Source: Effrenium voratum (lineage: Eukaryota > Sar > Dinophyceae > Suessiales > Symbiodiniaceae). Taken from it: 64,000 nucleotides of DNA. The stretch spans positions 1 to 64,000 of the forward strand of contig CAUJNA010003732.1 in NCBI GenBank assembly GCA_963377175.1, given 5' to 3'. Below, piece by piece: positions 8,861 to 21,800 of the stretch. Each line of letters opens with the position of its first letter. Position 1 is the first letter of the stretch. Both the position numbers and the translations under genes were made by a program. The notes below the pieces were generated by a model. That model saw only the letters and a list, made by a program, of their open reading frames with translations. It searched no databases and was not told the origin of the DNA.

Positions 8861-11800
8861 ATGGCGTCTTCGGCGAGCCCAAGTACTGCAACTTTTGGGA
8901 ACAGCAGCTCAGAGGGATCCAATGGATTGATGGCTCTTCCTGCGGTGATGGATATGATTGCAGATTCACAGGATGAACCTGGGAGCGGAGGTTCCGCGCT
9001 ATTCAGCGACATATCTACTCCCACAAGATCATGGAAGCAGATCGATGTTCATCAGGAGTCGAAGAAAAGAGAATCCCCACCGAGAAGATCATCATCTTCG
9101 CCTGCGACACCACGGACGTCGCAGAAGGGCGTGAGATCGACATCGAAGGGTGGGAGGTCAAAATCACCCACCAGTGCAGAGTTTCGCGCCGCGATCAAAG
9201 AGAAGAATAAGATGGAGGTGGAGATCGGGGAATATCAAAAGACACTTGATGAAATGTCGGCAGCTATGGCGAATCTTCATCAGGAAGATTATGGAAGCAC
9301 CATCCGGATCCAGGAGCTGGAGAGACGATGCGAGATTGCTAGCAAGCAGTCGGGACATCTAGTGAGTCACCACCAACACCACATGGCTGAGGCATGGCGC
9401 AAGTTTGAGGAAGAAGCCCAACAGATGCGCAAGGTGGAAATGAACGCATTTCAGTACGGGGAGAAGAAAGACATGGAGTCGAATATTATAATGCAACAGA
9501 TGAGGCAAGCTGAAGGGAACTATCATGGAGCAGAAGCGGGAGATTGCATTGATGAAATCCTACATGGCAAGCGAGAAGTCGGCCGCGCAGGAATCAGCTA
9601 TACGTGCAAATCAGATACACCGTGAAGCTTCACAGCAGATATCAGTTTATCAGCAACAGATCAGAGGCATAGAATCTTCCACATCTATCGAGAAGTTCAA
9701 CGAGGAGGAGATGGTCCAAAGTCTGAAATCACAGTTGGAGCACGCACTCGTCAAGCGCCCCGAGACGTACTCTTTGGAGGACTCCAGGGAACAGCTGATG
9801 GCGAGGCTGAATGACGTTACAGTATTTGCGGAACAGGAATCGAAGAGAGCAGATTGCTTGCTTCGCGAAAAGAAGAGATCGTCAAACAGTATGAGTCCGA
9901 CGTGTCGATGAAGGACCAGATGATTGCTGTCGAAGGTGGTCATCGTCAGGATGCGATCTTGGAGTTAGCCCAGGTCAAAGAAGAGAAACAAGAGGAACGG
10001 TGCACGATGGACGAGAAGTCGAAGGAGGCTGAGTACTGGAGATTGACAGCTAAGGGAATGTACGATGAGTACCTCGAGGAGATGCATGAGCTTCAGAGAC
10101 AACTGAAGGAAAGAGAGGCGACGCTCAAGCAAGAAGAGAGTTTTGTACGCCAACTCGATGCTGACAACGAGGAACTACGTGCACACAAGAAGCTGGAGAT
10201 GCAGGAAGCCTCCAGCAGCAAAGATGGACATCGTGAACGAGCAGTAGTGAAACGCGCTGAGGGAGGAACCCAGGCTAATTCAAATAGGATAGACAAGAAG
10301 GTGGCTGGGTCAGTCCCGTCATCGTCTTCAAATCAAATCCCTAATTCGTCGCTGATGCCAGGTTCGATCCTCTTTCCGTCTTTCGGTGATCCAATGATCG
10401 ATGTACACCTATCCCAGATGCAAGGGGTTGTTGGGCATGTCCCACAATCCACTACTACGACTGGTGGTGGTGATGGGGGGGGAAACAACGGTACTACGCC
10501 CCCATTGGATTACGGTGGATTCCCGCCCAATGGGAATGGGCAGGGAGCGGGTCGACGTCAGTTGAGCCTCGCTGGTGGCGGAGGAGGACCTCCGGATGAT
10601 CCACCCGATGATGAGGATGAGGATGACGACGACGAAGGAGATGAGGAAGACGAGGAAGAAGAAGAGGAAGAAGACGATCGGACACGGAGGAGACGAAGGA
10701 GATCGAGAGATAACCGAGAGATCAAGAATGATCGACCGAGAATCTCGAGGAAAGAGGCCGAGAGAGTATCTATTCCGGCCTGGCCAAAGATCCATCAACT
10801 TGACACCTGGAAGATGCAACTGCTGATGAATGTTCTGAGCGCATGTGCAGATCCAGATACCGACGCATGGACGAAATGGCTGGAGCAGGCTCTTGGGTTG
10901 AACCCAGACCTGGATTTGCTTAGCGATTCAGGTGGCGACAGATTTGCTACGATAGATATTAAGATGGCCATGGGCATGCAGAACATGCTGAAACAAGCAC
11001 CTGACGAAGCCAAAGACGTATACCTCGATGCTACACGACACTCTGAACTACGGCATCAACAAGGGGTGATCGTGAAGGGACGAGAGTTGGTGGCATTGGT
11101 TATGCAATCATTCAGAACATCCGATAGAACGGATCTTGTCTACCACATCGAGCATCTATTCAACCTTGACTTTCCTGGCGACAAGAACTTGGTCATGTTC
11201 AGGAACAAATGGTATGATTTGCTGCTGAAGATGAGGAGCGAGGACAGACCCAGTAAGCTGGCTCTCAGAGACATCCTTTACAGGAAGATCAAAGGGAGCA
11301 AGAAGATGGAGTTCGGCCTCAATGCCTACCATAGACTACCGGACAAGCATCCTCAGAAGACGTATGAATTCTTATTGGCGTTGATCGACTATCAGATCAA
11401 GGCAGATCGGGAAGACCTGATGCTCGACATGAAGGAGAAATCGGTCAAGTCGATGATGAAGTCAGGCGGGAAGGATGCGGCTCCAGCAACTGGCAAACAG
11501 GAGAACCAGGGTGGCAAGGGCAGAAAGGGGAAACCCGGTGGACCTGATGCCGCTCCTGTGCTCCCAAAAGCCAAGGCAAAGGGCCACGCTGGCAAGAACG
11601 GCAAGTCCGACGGTGCCAGCGACAGAGGCAAGAGTCCGGGCGGAAGCAAGGATAACCCCTGCTGGTACCACTTCAAATCGGCGAAGGGGTGCGTGAAAGG
11701 GAATGAATGCACTTTTTCCCACAGCAAGAAGACGGAGCATAAGTTGGAGAGCATGTCCAAGGGGAAAGGAAAGGGCAAATCCAAGTCCAGATCATCGTCA

Positions 11801-12540
11801 CCAAAGAGGGATGATGGAGCATGCTTCGCGTTTCAGAAGGGGAAGTGCGATAGGGGAAGCGCTTGCAAGTACAGGCATGAGCTCATCAAGAACAATTCAG
11901 CTCCAGCAACGTCAAATGACAAGGCGCAAGCCAAGTCGAAGGCTGCCGCCAAAGCCGCAGCGCCAGCCATTGCGAGGAGGGCCATCGCAATGCCCGCGAT
12001 AGTCCTGAAGCAATCGGCTCCTGCAGGGAAGGTAAGCTTCAAGAAGGACGTTGATCAGGTCGAACCGGACGAAGCCGAGACTGTCTACCACGAGCACGAT
12101 GACGACGCGATGAGCGAATCATCGAGATGGTCTGGCGAGTCCGAGATCCCCGAGAAAATGGTGTGGTTCAAGGAAGTGCTCGACGTCGACGAGAATGGGG
12201 AGATCACCTACCTCGAAGACGAGAGAAGGCAATGGGAACGAAAAGGAGAATGGTACGGTTATGAGGACAATGAGAATGAGCCTTATCAGTACGTGTACGT
12301 CGACGAGAAGAAGTTCAAAAGCAGTGATCATCGTGAATTATCAGCCTATCAAGTCCAACGATCATTGATACGTGCGAAGATACTGAGAGAAGTGGTGGAT
12401 GATATATATAAGAAGCACTACTTCCCGGTGACCAAGGAGAGCAGCATAATGTTCGAGTATGATCGGAACAAGGACGAAATCAAGGAATCGGCTGTCGACT
12501 GGAAGAAACAGCATGGTATGCCGAAGAACGTTTTCGCCAT
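8861..12540 (+). CDS. Gag part of copia ORF1, with coiled coil and two CCCH zinc fingers
   Basis: Structural protein that packages the RNA. It starts at ATG 8861, 98 bases after the LTR. A Ser-rich N-terminus is followed by a long charged coiled-coil region (about 9180-10240), a very acidic tract (about 10590-10680), a basic stretch, a helical capsid-like core (about 10740-11450) and two CCCH zinc fingers, C-x7-C-x5-C-x3-H type (about 11659-11724 and 11821-11880). Usual copia Gag proteins carry one CCHC knuckle instead. The frame changes near 9515 and again near 9870 in an AAAAGAAGAG stretch; both look like one-base indels because the protein pattern continues smoothly. The junction to protease is not sharply defined. 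Confidence 0.85.
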
Positions 12541-13310
12541 GTCGACGTGCATCAGCAAACGGGTGAAATGGTTGATGGACACCGGATGTGGTCATGATCT
12601 CATCGGAAGAGCCAAGGCGAAGAGCCTGGGTGTCGACATCGTGAAAGATGACGACGAGATCGTGTTCCAGACCGCAAATGGTTCCACTTCCACATCTGAT
12701 GTGGCCAAGATAGTCGTGGACGAGTTGGACGAGACTGTCGAGCCGCATGTATTGGATGAGACACCCACGGTATTGTCAGTGGGGAGGAGATGCATGAAGA
12801 TGGGTTATGCATTTCACTGGATGCCTGGTAAACTACCTTTCATGGTTACGCCAAAGCAGGGATTCGTGCACTTGCAGGTCAAGGACGACATCCCGTACCT
12901 AGTGAGTGATGGTAAACTTCGGAGTAACAGGCATCGCCCTACGATAGACGACCTCAAGGAGCACTTTTCGGAAGTATTGGCGATGGTAACGAACGACGAG
13001 GCAGATCAGGGAGGTGACGATGAGAACGACGTCACACCCGCCGCTGTCGGTGAGTCCGCAGAGGCCGAGGGCGAACACCACGACGGGGCATTCGACTTCG
13101 GGCCACCCGGAGGAGCCGGTCCGGTACGTCCGCCTCCCGTGGCTGAGGAAATACCTGTAGATGTTGGGTCAGTCCCGCATCGACATGGTGATGCCGAAGC
13201 TCACGAGGAAGAGGTTGATGAAGATGATCCAGATGCCGGAATCGAAGTAGACGTGTACGAAGGATCATCAATAAAGAGGAAAGTGGGAGTCCTCAAGAAG
13301 GACGCCAATT
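12541..13310 (+). CDS. Retroviral-type aspartic protease part of copia ORF1
   Basis: Cleaves the Gag-Pol polyprotein. The active-site motif is WLMDTGCGHDLI (about 12569-12604), with the catalytic Asp in DTG, followed by hydrophobic strands such as IVFQTANGST and PTVLSVG. It is in the same frame as the Gag core and integrase. The tail (about 12990-13260) is an acidic, Pro-rich linker that includes one copy of the 12-bp motif at 13165-13176. Confidence 0.85.
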
Positions 13311-14640
13311 CCATAGCTCATTTGCTTACACACAGATACCGAAATCCCTTCTGCGAATCATGCGTCAAGGCAAAGATGAGACACTTCAGATCACGAACGG
13401 GAGCATTCAAAAGAGAAGTGAAGACGTTCGGTGACCTGGTGACGTTCGACTTTGTGACGGCATCAGGAGATCATGAAGTGGAAGGCAGGTATGCGCTCAT
13501 CATCCGGGACATATATACCGGAATTATCATGGCTTATCCCACCGCGAGAAGAGACACTGACTCAGTCGTCAGGGCTATCAAGCACTTCTGCGGGAGGAGG
13601 AAAATCAAGCAGGTATATTCAGATGACGGCCCGGAACTGATCAATGCGTGCGTGGAGCTGAAGCTGAACCACGACCTATCGCTGCCTGGACGGCCGCAGA
13701 ACAATTCCCTTGCTGAAAGAACAAATCAATTCATCATTGACCAGACTTCGGCTTGTCTAGTACATGCCGGTCTACCCACGTGTTATTGGGTGCAGGCCAT
13801 CACCACTCTGTGCCATCTCATGAACATCGAAGAGGTGAACGGATCGAGTGCATGGATGAGGCTGCATGGCGAGGAGTTCAAGGGCGAGAAGATACCTTTT
13901 GGTGCGCTAGTGGACTTCAAGCCGAGCGAAGCACGAGGGGGAAAGAGGGAGAAGTTCGAGCCGAGAGGGGAAACTGGTATATTTGCTGGATATGTGTTGA
14001 GCACCGGTATGCATTGGGCAAACAAGTATCGTGCTTGGGCACTTACTGCATTTGCGGGTGCAGAGCTGAACATCAAGAAGGCAAAGGTTCCACCTCGGTT
14101 GAGAATGCCACATCAGACGGAGAGGATGATTCTGAAATCTCCTCTGACATTCCCAATACAACAGAAGTACAAGGTTGCCAACGAGACTTTGGAAGGAATA
14201 GAGATGTCTATCGATGCAATCGGTCTGGATGCACGTGACCGCCTGATCGAGGATGAGGACTACGAGCCTGAATTGCTGCAGAGTGACGAGAAGCGACTGC
14301 TTGACGATGAAGTCGATCAGATCGCTGGTCTACTGCTCGACGATGGCCCGGAGGTAATCGCCGGAGATCGGGGGGATCATGCAGGAGAAGAAGATGCTAG
14401 ACCGAGCTCCTCAAAAGGGAAAGGAGATGGACACCCTAAGGGCGATGAGAAGGTTGCGAAGTCCGACCTTCCACACGTGTCAGTTGGGCTACCCGGGGAT
14501 GGTATCACGTACGTCAACGACGATGGCAAGGAGGTTAAGATCGACAAGGCCGGGAGACCGTATCCTGTCGGGAAGGATGGATTCAGGCTAATGAAGACAT
14601 CGAGACCTCCAGAGTTCACTCCTGAAGAATGGAAGATGAT
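13311..14640 (+). CDS. Integrase part of copia ORF1
   Basis: Inserts the cDNA into the genome. The zinc-binding HHCC domain ends in FCESCVKAKM (about 13345-13380). The catalytic core has Asp in VTFDFV (about 13439-13456), Asp in YSDDGPEL (about 13615-13640) and Glu in NNSLAERTNQ (about 13702-13732), giving the D,D-35-E arrangement. A C-terminal GKREKFEPRG / GIFAGYV block (about 13935-13995) matches the GKGE-like extension typical of copia integrases. No break is seen in this part. Confidence 0.92.
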
Positions 14641-15329
14641 GAGTAAATATTACACCAAGGAAGAGAAGGCCGAGGTGAAGGGCGGTGGCAAAAGGAAAGA
14701 GGAAGATCCCAAGAGTAAAGAGTCTGATATTTCCGCGCCGGCAGAGGCACGGACATTACAGATGCCCGGTGGTAAGAGAATTCGAGCGATGCTTCGGAAC
14801 CGCTGGGGTGGAGTAGAATGGCAGTACAATTGGGGATTGCGGAAGAACATATCAAAGATCAAGAACCCAATGGATGGGAAGCACTTGGCTGAGCTTGAAT
14901 GGGTCAGGATTGTTGTTAATCCTGTCGACGGGGTGGTTGTTCTCATGGATTCCAAACAGTCCCAAGACGTCATGAGACGAAACGTTCAGCTTGAGAAAGA
15001 ATTTGAGTGTCTGGTGGTAATTTATGCCTGGAAGTTCAAGTCTGAGGAGCGATCAAAGTCGACTCCAAACTGGACGAAGGCGGTTGCATCAGTCATGGAG
15101 AGTCATAAAGACGAAGCTGAGACGGCATCGGGGACGGATCCATCGGTCGACGAATCGACGGACCTCACCTGGTATGAATGGGAGGAGTCTGCTGAGATAG
15201 TTTCTGGAAAAGTGCCACTCGCAATGCCTGCGATAGGCGAGGACGGTGAAGCCAAGAAGTACCCATCGATGCCGTGCGTGACTTCTGAGCGAATACAGCA
15301 CAGAGAGAAAGCTGTGAAAGTTGTACGAT

Positions 15330-16620
15330 TCTTCGACGCTTTAGTATCCAGGCCGGTAGGCCGGAAAGAGATGTTGACCAACCCTGATGCATTGGCATCA
15401 ATGAAGAAAGAGTGGTCGGGATTAATCGACCAGGGGGTCTTCGATCTTGGCGCGGTGCGTGAATATGACGCTGTAGCCAGAGAAGCAAAAGCGAAGGGGG
15501 AGGAAATACACATGGCTCGCGCACATGGCATTTGCGTTGAAAAGCACTCACAGTTGCCTGTTGGTGATCCTAAGAGGAAGTTCAAGGGTAGAGTCGTGTT
15601 GCTGGGGAACCAAGTGAAGAACCAAAGCTTTGAGGCTGCGATGTTTCAAGATTTGGGGAACTCCCCTGCTTCATTTGAAGCCTCGCGTTGGGCGGATTTT
15701 CTGGGTTGTCATGATGGCTGGGTTGTGCAGATGGCCGACGCTGTTCAGGCGTATATACAGGCCACCTTGAGAGGCACGCCGTGTTGGATTGAATTGCCAC
15801 CGGAGGCCGTGCCAAGTGAATGCAAATGGGATAAGTACAGAAGACCAGTCGTCCCGTTGAGGAAGGCGCTGTACGGACACCCAGATGCGGGAACATTTTG
15901 GGAGCAGCACTGCGATGAGTCGGTGCGTGCCGTTGGCTTTGAGCCCATCGGCGAAGAATGGCCTTCAGTGTACATTCATGAAAGGCTCCAGCTTGTTCTG
16001 GTTGTGTATGTCGACGACTTCAAAATGGCAGGGCCACAGAAGAACCTTGCCCAAGGGTGGAGCATGTTGCGTACACGTTTGAAGATTGAGCCCGAGACTG
16101 GACTTGACATGTACCTTGGTTGCAATCAAAGCAAGGGAAACGTCACTCTCGGGAACGGACACCGAGTAACAACGGTGACCTATGACATGGAACAGTTCCT
16201 ACGTTCCTGTGTCGACCGCTATCTTGAAGTGGCGGGCGACGTGAAGTTGAATAAGGTTGTCACCCCTGAGTTGCATGAAGAAACAAAGAATCACGTCTCA
16301 CGGAAGCCTGCCAGAGAGGGGCCGTCAGTCGTGTGCAATTGGTGTAACAATCTTGTGCCCACCGACGGTTCTGCCACAGTGCCGGACCAACGGGGAGGGA
16401 CTCCTGAGTTGGCCATGAAGGAGCCCGTGCGTGGACACCTTGCTCCGCATGCCGCTAGCGTACTGATGAAGTTGCTGTACGGTGCGCGGATTGCTCGCTT
16501 CGATTTGTTGCGGCAAGTGAATCGCCTAGCACGGAACGTGCATAGGTGGACTGACTCCGATGATCGGGGTTTGCATCACTTGATGTGCTATGTGCATCAT
16601 ACCAAACATTGGCGCATGGT
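15330..16620 (+). CDS. Reverse transcriptase part of copia ORF1
   Basis: Copies the element RNA into DNA. The copia signature is present: FKGRVVLLGNQV (about 15580), QMADAVQAYIQA with a catalytic Asp (about 15726-15765), ALYGHPDAG (about 15865-15893) and VVYVDDFKMAG holding the YVDD pair (about 16003-16035). The stretch 14640-15330 before it is an open linker with no recognised domain. A frame change lies near 16610-16625, where the copia thumb/connection passes into RNase H. Copy 2 does not reach this point, so I cannot tell a real indel from a base error. Confidence 0.92.
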
Positions 16621-17200
16621 CGGTGGGTTGGAGACCCTATGGACGATGTGCACTTGGCCTTGTATGCGGACGCTGACTTTGCGGGATGCATTGACTCGCT
16701 GCGTTCCACCTCCGGTGGACACTTGAATATACAAGGGCCTAATACCCGGTTTCCGTTGTCTGGCAGCTCTAAAAGACAGGGTTGTGTGAGTCACTCCACT
16801 CCCGAGGCCGAGATTGTTGCGGCCGATGTTGCCATGAGATCGATGGGTATGCCCGCTCTCAAGTTGGTAGAGCGGATCCTCAAGAAGTCTCCGAACTTTG
16901 TGTTCTATGACGATAACAAGGCTATGATCGGTGTCGTGCGATCGGGGAGAAACCCCACGATGCGCCACCTTGAGAGAAGCCATGGTGTTAGCATTTCGTG
17001 GATGCATGAGATGTTCACACGTGATTACATGTACTTGGCGTATGAGGTCACCGACAGGATGGCGGCCGACATCTACACCAAGGCGTTCAATGATGGGCGC
17101 AAATGGAAACATGCATGTTTGCAGATTGGTCTACTTGACCCGAGCTTGCTGTCTGACCCGGATACCCTCAAGGCGCTCACACCTACGTGTGATCCCATAA
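16621..17200 (+). CDS. RNase H part of copia ORF1
   Basis: Degrades RNA in RNA-DNA hybrids. It has LYADADFAGC (about 16660-16690), STSGGHLNIQG, RQGCVSHSTPEAEIVAADVA (about 16775-16835, with the catalytic Glu) and a YDDNKAMIGVV stretch (about 16908-16935), as in copia RNase H. It is one frame away from the reverse transcriptase. Confidence 0.9.
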
Positions 17201-18886
17201 AGGGGACCATGCAGACTGCTTCGGGGACAGTTGACGGAGTTCCAACATTTCCGTACACACACATACCGATCATGCCCCCGGACCTATGGTGGTCTGGATT
17301 AACATCTAAAGAGGGATTGCATGAGCATGAAGGACATGATCCGGTTGTTGTTGCCAAGGGACCCAGATTGATGCGTGTGAAACCTCCACTCGCGGTTATG
17401 ACACCGTTTGGGAGCAAGTGGCTTCGTTCCACTTGGTTTCTGAAGAATGGGTCATGGCTCAAAGTTGAGGATAGAGTTGACCCGGGGCTACAATGTGTGC
17501 GAATTGATGGTTGGGTTGAACGCGCAGTTTGGCAGTTTCATCCCGTACCGGTCGCTGCACCGGCGCGGGAACGGTCTCCACGACCACGACCAATTCACGT
17601 CGGGTCCGGGGATGTTGACATGCAGTCCGTGCTGGCCGCATTTGTTGAAGAACTGTCGAACGAGCGCATAGAGTTGAAGTGTGTTAACGACCTTGCTTTG
17701 GAAACGTTGCTCCGATTGAAATTGCTCATGCGTTGTCTGCATATCAATCACGAGCAGCTTGTCCCTGGTCGTTGTTTTGTTCCGTATCGCATTGCGGTGA
17801 AGCACAAGCCACAGTTAGCGCCGGGTATTGAACTCGCGATGGTCAAACACGACGGTGGTGTGCTTCGCGCTCCTGTTCATGTCTCGCTTCCTGGTATGAG
17901 AACTCGCACAGTCGTCACTCTTTACAGTGTTGACTTGGCTCGGCCCATCGTGCTGATGGCATGTTCCGAACCACGTAACTGGTTCACTGCTCTTGCCCGC
18001 CATGACGGGCCGCAGGTTGTCACCATAACTCTGGTTGATGACTTACTGAGCGAGTACGGGGGGAGAATCGCCAGACATGTGCTTACCAAACCTTCCGATT
18101 TGTTGTTCTTCGCCGGGCCTTGCACGGGGGGATCATCATGGGCACGCCTCAACAAGACTCGCGGAATTGACACCGCAGAGAAAATCGAGGCCAAACAAAG
18201 AGAATTTTGGAGATTATTTGAACGGTTCGTTGAAATTAAACGGCATGCCATGACAAAACGAGCTGCGATTTTGTTTGAGTTGCCTGGAAGTTGTGATTAT
18301 TGGAAAGATGAGAGACTGCATGAGGTCGTGCATGATGGGACTAGTCACGAGTTTGATGGGTGTCGCTATGGCTTGAAACAAAGATATGCAAAGAAACCCA
18401 TGCCAATCAAGAAACCATGGAGAGTTGTCTCATGGAACTTTGAACTTGGTGGCTCGTTGTCTAAGAAATGCAATGGAAACCATGAGCATGGACCTTGTGC
18501 TGGTCGTGAAACCAAAGAAACCCAGTTGTACACGTCAATAATTGTGGGTGTGATCCTTCGCCGTTTTCGTGCTCGAGCAAGGTGCCTCAAACCGGCACCG
18601 TTGAAACTCGCTCTTGCTTGCATTACGCGAAGGAGATCGCGGAAGCACCAAGCTACTGCGAGCGAAATCTGCACCACCCCAACTGCACAACCGAGGTGCT
18701 GGGTCAGTCCCGAACCTCTGGTGCATACGGGGAGCTGGGTCAGTCCCGAACCCCAAGCTTCAAGGAGGAGCTGGACGAGTTCGTCACCTCAATCTGAAGC
18801 TGGGATCGCATTGGGACAATTCCGTGGCTTCATTTGCAGCTGCTTATTTTGGGTTTTCCTGGTTCTGGAGAATATCATCAAGATGA
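17201..18886 (+). CDS. C-terminal module of copia ORF1 with methyltransferase-like motifs
   Basis: This module follows RNase H and is not part of standard copia Pol. Visible conserved-looking blocks are FFAGPCTGGSSWARLNK (about 18110-18160), ILFELPGSCDYW (about 18267-18305), FDGCRYGLK (about 18352-18378), KKPWRVVSWN and CNGNHEHGPCAGRETKE (about 18468-18520). The PC motif followed by an FELP block recalls motifs IV and VI of DNA methyltransferases, but no S-adenosylmethionine-binding motif is clear, so function is only suggested. Copy 2 shows the frame ends at the TGA 18884-18886; in copy 1 an extra base near 18669 shifts it and fuses it with ORF2. Two copies of the 12-bp motif lie at 18700-18711 and 18736-18747. 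Confidence 0.6.
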
Positions 18887-21800
18887 CTGCCAATCCGACC
18901 GTCGTCAACACGAATGAATTCTTCTGCGTGCCTGTCGGGAAATCCAGACAAGCGGCGATATTCTTGGGGAACTTAGTGAAGAACGCCATCGAGGAAGGCA
19001 AGAGGATACCCAAGAGGATGGAAATGAGCAGCGACCTGGGCATGTGCATAAAGTGGATCGAGGAAATCGGTGTCCCTGCTATTTATGCCTACTCAGCGTA
19101 TTATTCTGCCAAAGGCCGCGGGATGATGAAAGGTGAAGGGCAGTCTATGAGGGTTGCCTTAGAGTTCATCAGCAAAGTTTTCGGACAGCTTTCTGCCGAC
19201 GAATGTATGCTTGGATGGAGGGAATTCTGCAGCAAGGGAAAGAAGATCGTGTCGGCGCTGAACCAACTTTGCGGTGAGGCAACGATGCTGGCGAAGAACC
19301 CCGAGTTGCTCAACGTAACCAAGTACTGCATGGAAGGGGCGGATATGTTGAGATCAATCGCGAACATCTGGGATCTCGCACTAGGCGTGGCCGAGGACAA
19401 CGATGAACGGTCGTTCAAAGCTGCATTCCACCAGGACACCCCGGTTGGGGAGGTGTACAAAGAATTCATCAGCGACGAGTCATCTAGGGCATCGTCATCG
19501 AGAAGGTGGAGGAGCTCCGAGGAGTTCCAGACGACTGCAGAGTTTGAGAGGCACGATCGGAGAATTGCAAAGTACAGAGATCGAAACTGGGGGAAAGTGT
19601 TCACGTTGAGCGTGATCAAGGCTCCCAAGATCGACTCCTACGGTCGTGGTTCCAAGGACGACTACCAGAAGAATTGGGACCTTGGGTTGGTCTACCAGAA
19701 TGAGCTGCAGGCATCGATGAAGAACCTCGCATATGCACTGAGGAGGGATGAGAATGCCAGCCAGAACAACCTATTGCGCTGGATGATCTGTGGGTCAACC
19801 CCCAGTGACATCTCTGATGCGTGCATCGGGGCGGTCAATTCGCTCATGTGCGTATCGTTCATCATGAGGAGATTGCAGCCATTGCTCGGTGAGAAGGACT
19901 CCAAAGATCAGTCGTATACAGCTTATTTCCGTCCAGACAAAAGGGAGCTGAACGATCTCTACCGGGAGATTGAGTACGCCAGGGATTTCCTATGGTGCAT
20001 CGATATGATCTATGAGTCGAAGCTGCCTGCGATGAACATCAACTCCATCAGTTTGGCACCGCACGCGGCTGACAGGGCCGCTGAGAACCAAGATCGGCGC
20101 AAGTGGGTAAGCTGGATGAAGGAGATCGAGAAGAAGGCCGAGAAGGACGTCATGATCGAATTCTTCCAGAATAAATACTGCACGATTCATGAAATCGAGA
20201 GGGAACTGGAGAAGTACCCCGAGGATTTCGTGGTTGGGGAAGAGCCGACATGGTGGGTGATGGGCTCATCGAAGACGGAGCCGCCACGGAAGACGGAGCG
20301 ACAGCAGAAGTCGGCATCAAGCTCCGGGCAAAGGAGTCAAACCGCTGGTGGGTCAGTCCCCCAGCCGGGAGCTCCAAGTGGGGGGTCGCAAGCCAGCGAT
20401 GCTGTCAAGATCGACAACGAGATCATCGACTCCATTTTCCGAATGAACTCTGGCGGTGACGACGACAGATGGGTAATTATCAACCCAACTGCTGGACACG
20501 ATACCTACACTTCATTCGAAGGGGGTACCACTTTGGGCGGAGCGACTGTCAATGTGAAATTCAACATAGACAACAATACGGGGTACCCAATCATACAAAC
20601 TGTATTTGGGCCGTGTCTTGCAGAAGGCAAGAACGCAACATATTGGGAGTGTATGCTGAGATGCCTGACCTCTTCGCTATTGCACTTCGAGGAGAAGACC
20701 AGCGCGGAGAAGATCATTCTTTCCTATGTTGGGAAGGGAAATGCGGCATGGCTACAGCTGTATGCTTTCTTGTGTGCCCAAACAGGATGCTTGATTACTG
20801 GACGCCTTCCGGGCGCCAAAGCCATCAACGCGTTGATTCAGGCGGAGAAGAACCCGGACAACGCACCTGGACAGTTGAACCGGATTATCAATAGGCAGAA
20901 GAGGAGCCCCATTGGCGAGGCGACGATTCGCGACATGATGATCCACAAGAAGAGCTTCTTGGTCCTGGATTGGCCCCTGAGGGCCGTCAACTCGAAAGGG
21001 AGCACGAAGACCTTCCAGATGATGGTCAACGAACAGGGATGGACAAACATCGAGGAGAGATCATACTATGGGTCGAGTGAGCAAGTCTCCTCACCCAACG
21101 ACACGTTGAATATCATCTCCCGATTGCAGAAGCTGGATAAGCTCATCGCTGAACGGCGGAGGCGAGACATGGATGACTCGCCAATGTCGGTGCACATCTG
21201 GATGTCGCTATATGATTGGGTGTGCATGAGAGGATGCGGATGGCGGTGACCGCCAACCCCATCATCGACTCCCTGCAGAAGGCGATATCTGACCTCGTCA
21301 ACACATGCAAGGGCCTGGTCGTGGTGTGCGTGAATCGCGATGTTGCTTTCCATGGTGGAAGAGGGGACTTGGGGACGATCGCCAACAAGGTTAGCGAGAT
21401 CTGCAAGGCGGCAGGCGCGCTGGTGACCGAGAACGATCGCCTGTGGCGCGTGGTCCATGCGCTCACAGGAAAGAACTACAAGATCCCTGGGAGCTCGAAC
21501 TTGCAACATTTCCTCTTGAAGCGACTGCTGATTGAGAAATCCATCGATGCGGTCGCACCAAGCAACGCGTTTGTGTGTGAGCTGGAGGGGACGTGCATAA
21601 ACGAGCCCGACCTTCGATTCAACATCCCGAAGAACATGGAGGAATCGAAGGTGAAATTCGAATACAAGCCGACCTTCACTGCACAGTCGAAGAGGAAACA
21701 AGAGCAGCAAGATGAAGGACACGGCGAGCAGGATGCTTTTGGGAAAGCCGATGTCGGTGATCAACGTCTTCGATGGTATACGGTCACGGAGCTCAGCAAG

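Noticed and set aside
16585..21249. One continuous gene joining RNase H, the C-terminal module and the start of ORF2
   Set aside because: Copy 2 shows a TGA/ATG overlap between the module and ORF2; the fusion in copy 1 follows from an extra base near 18669.
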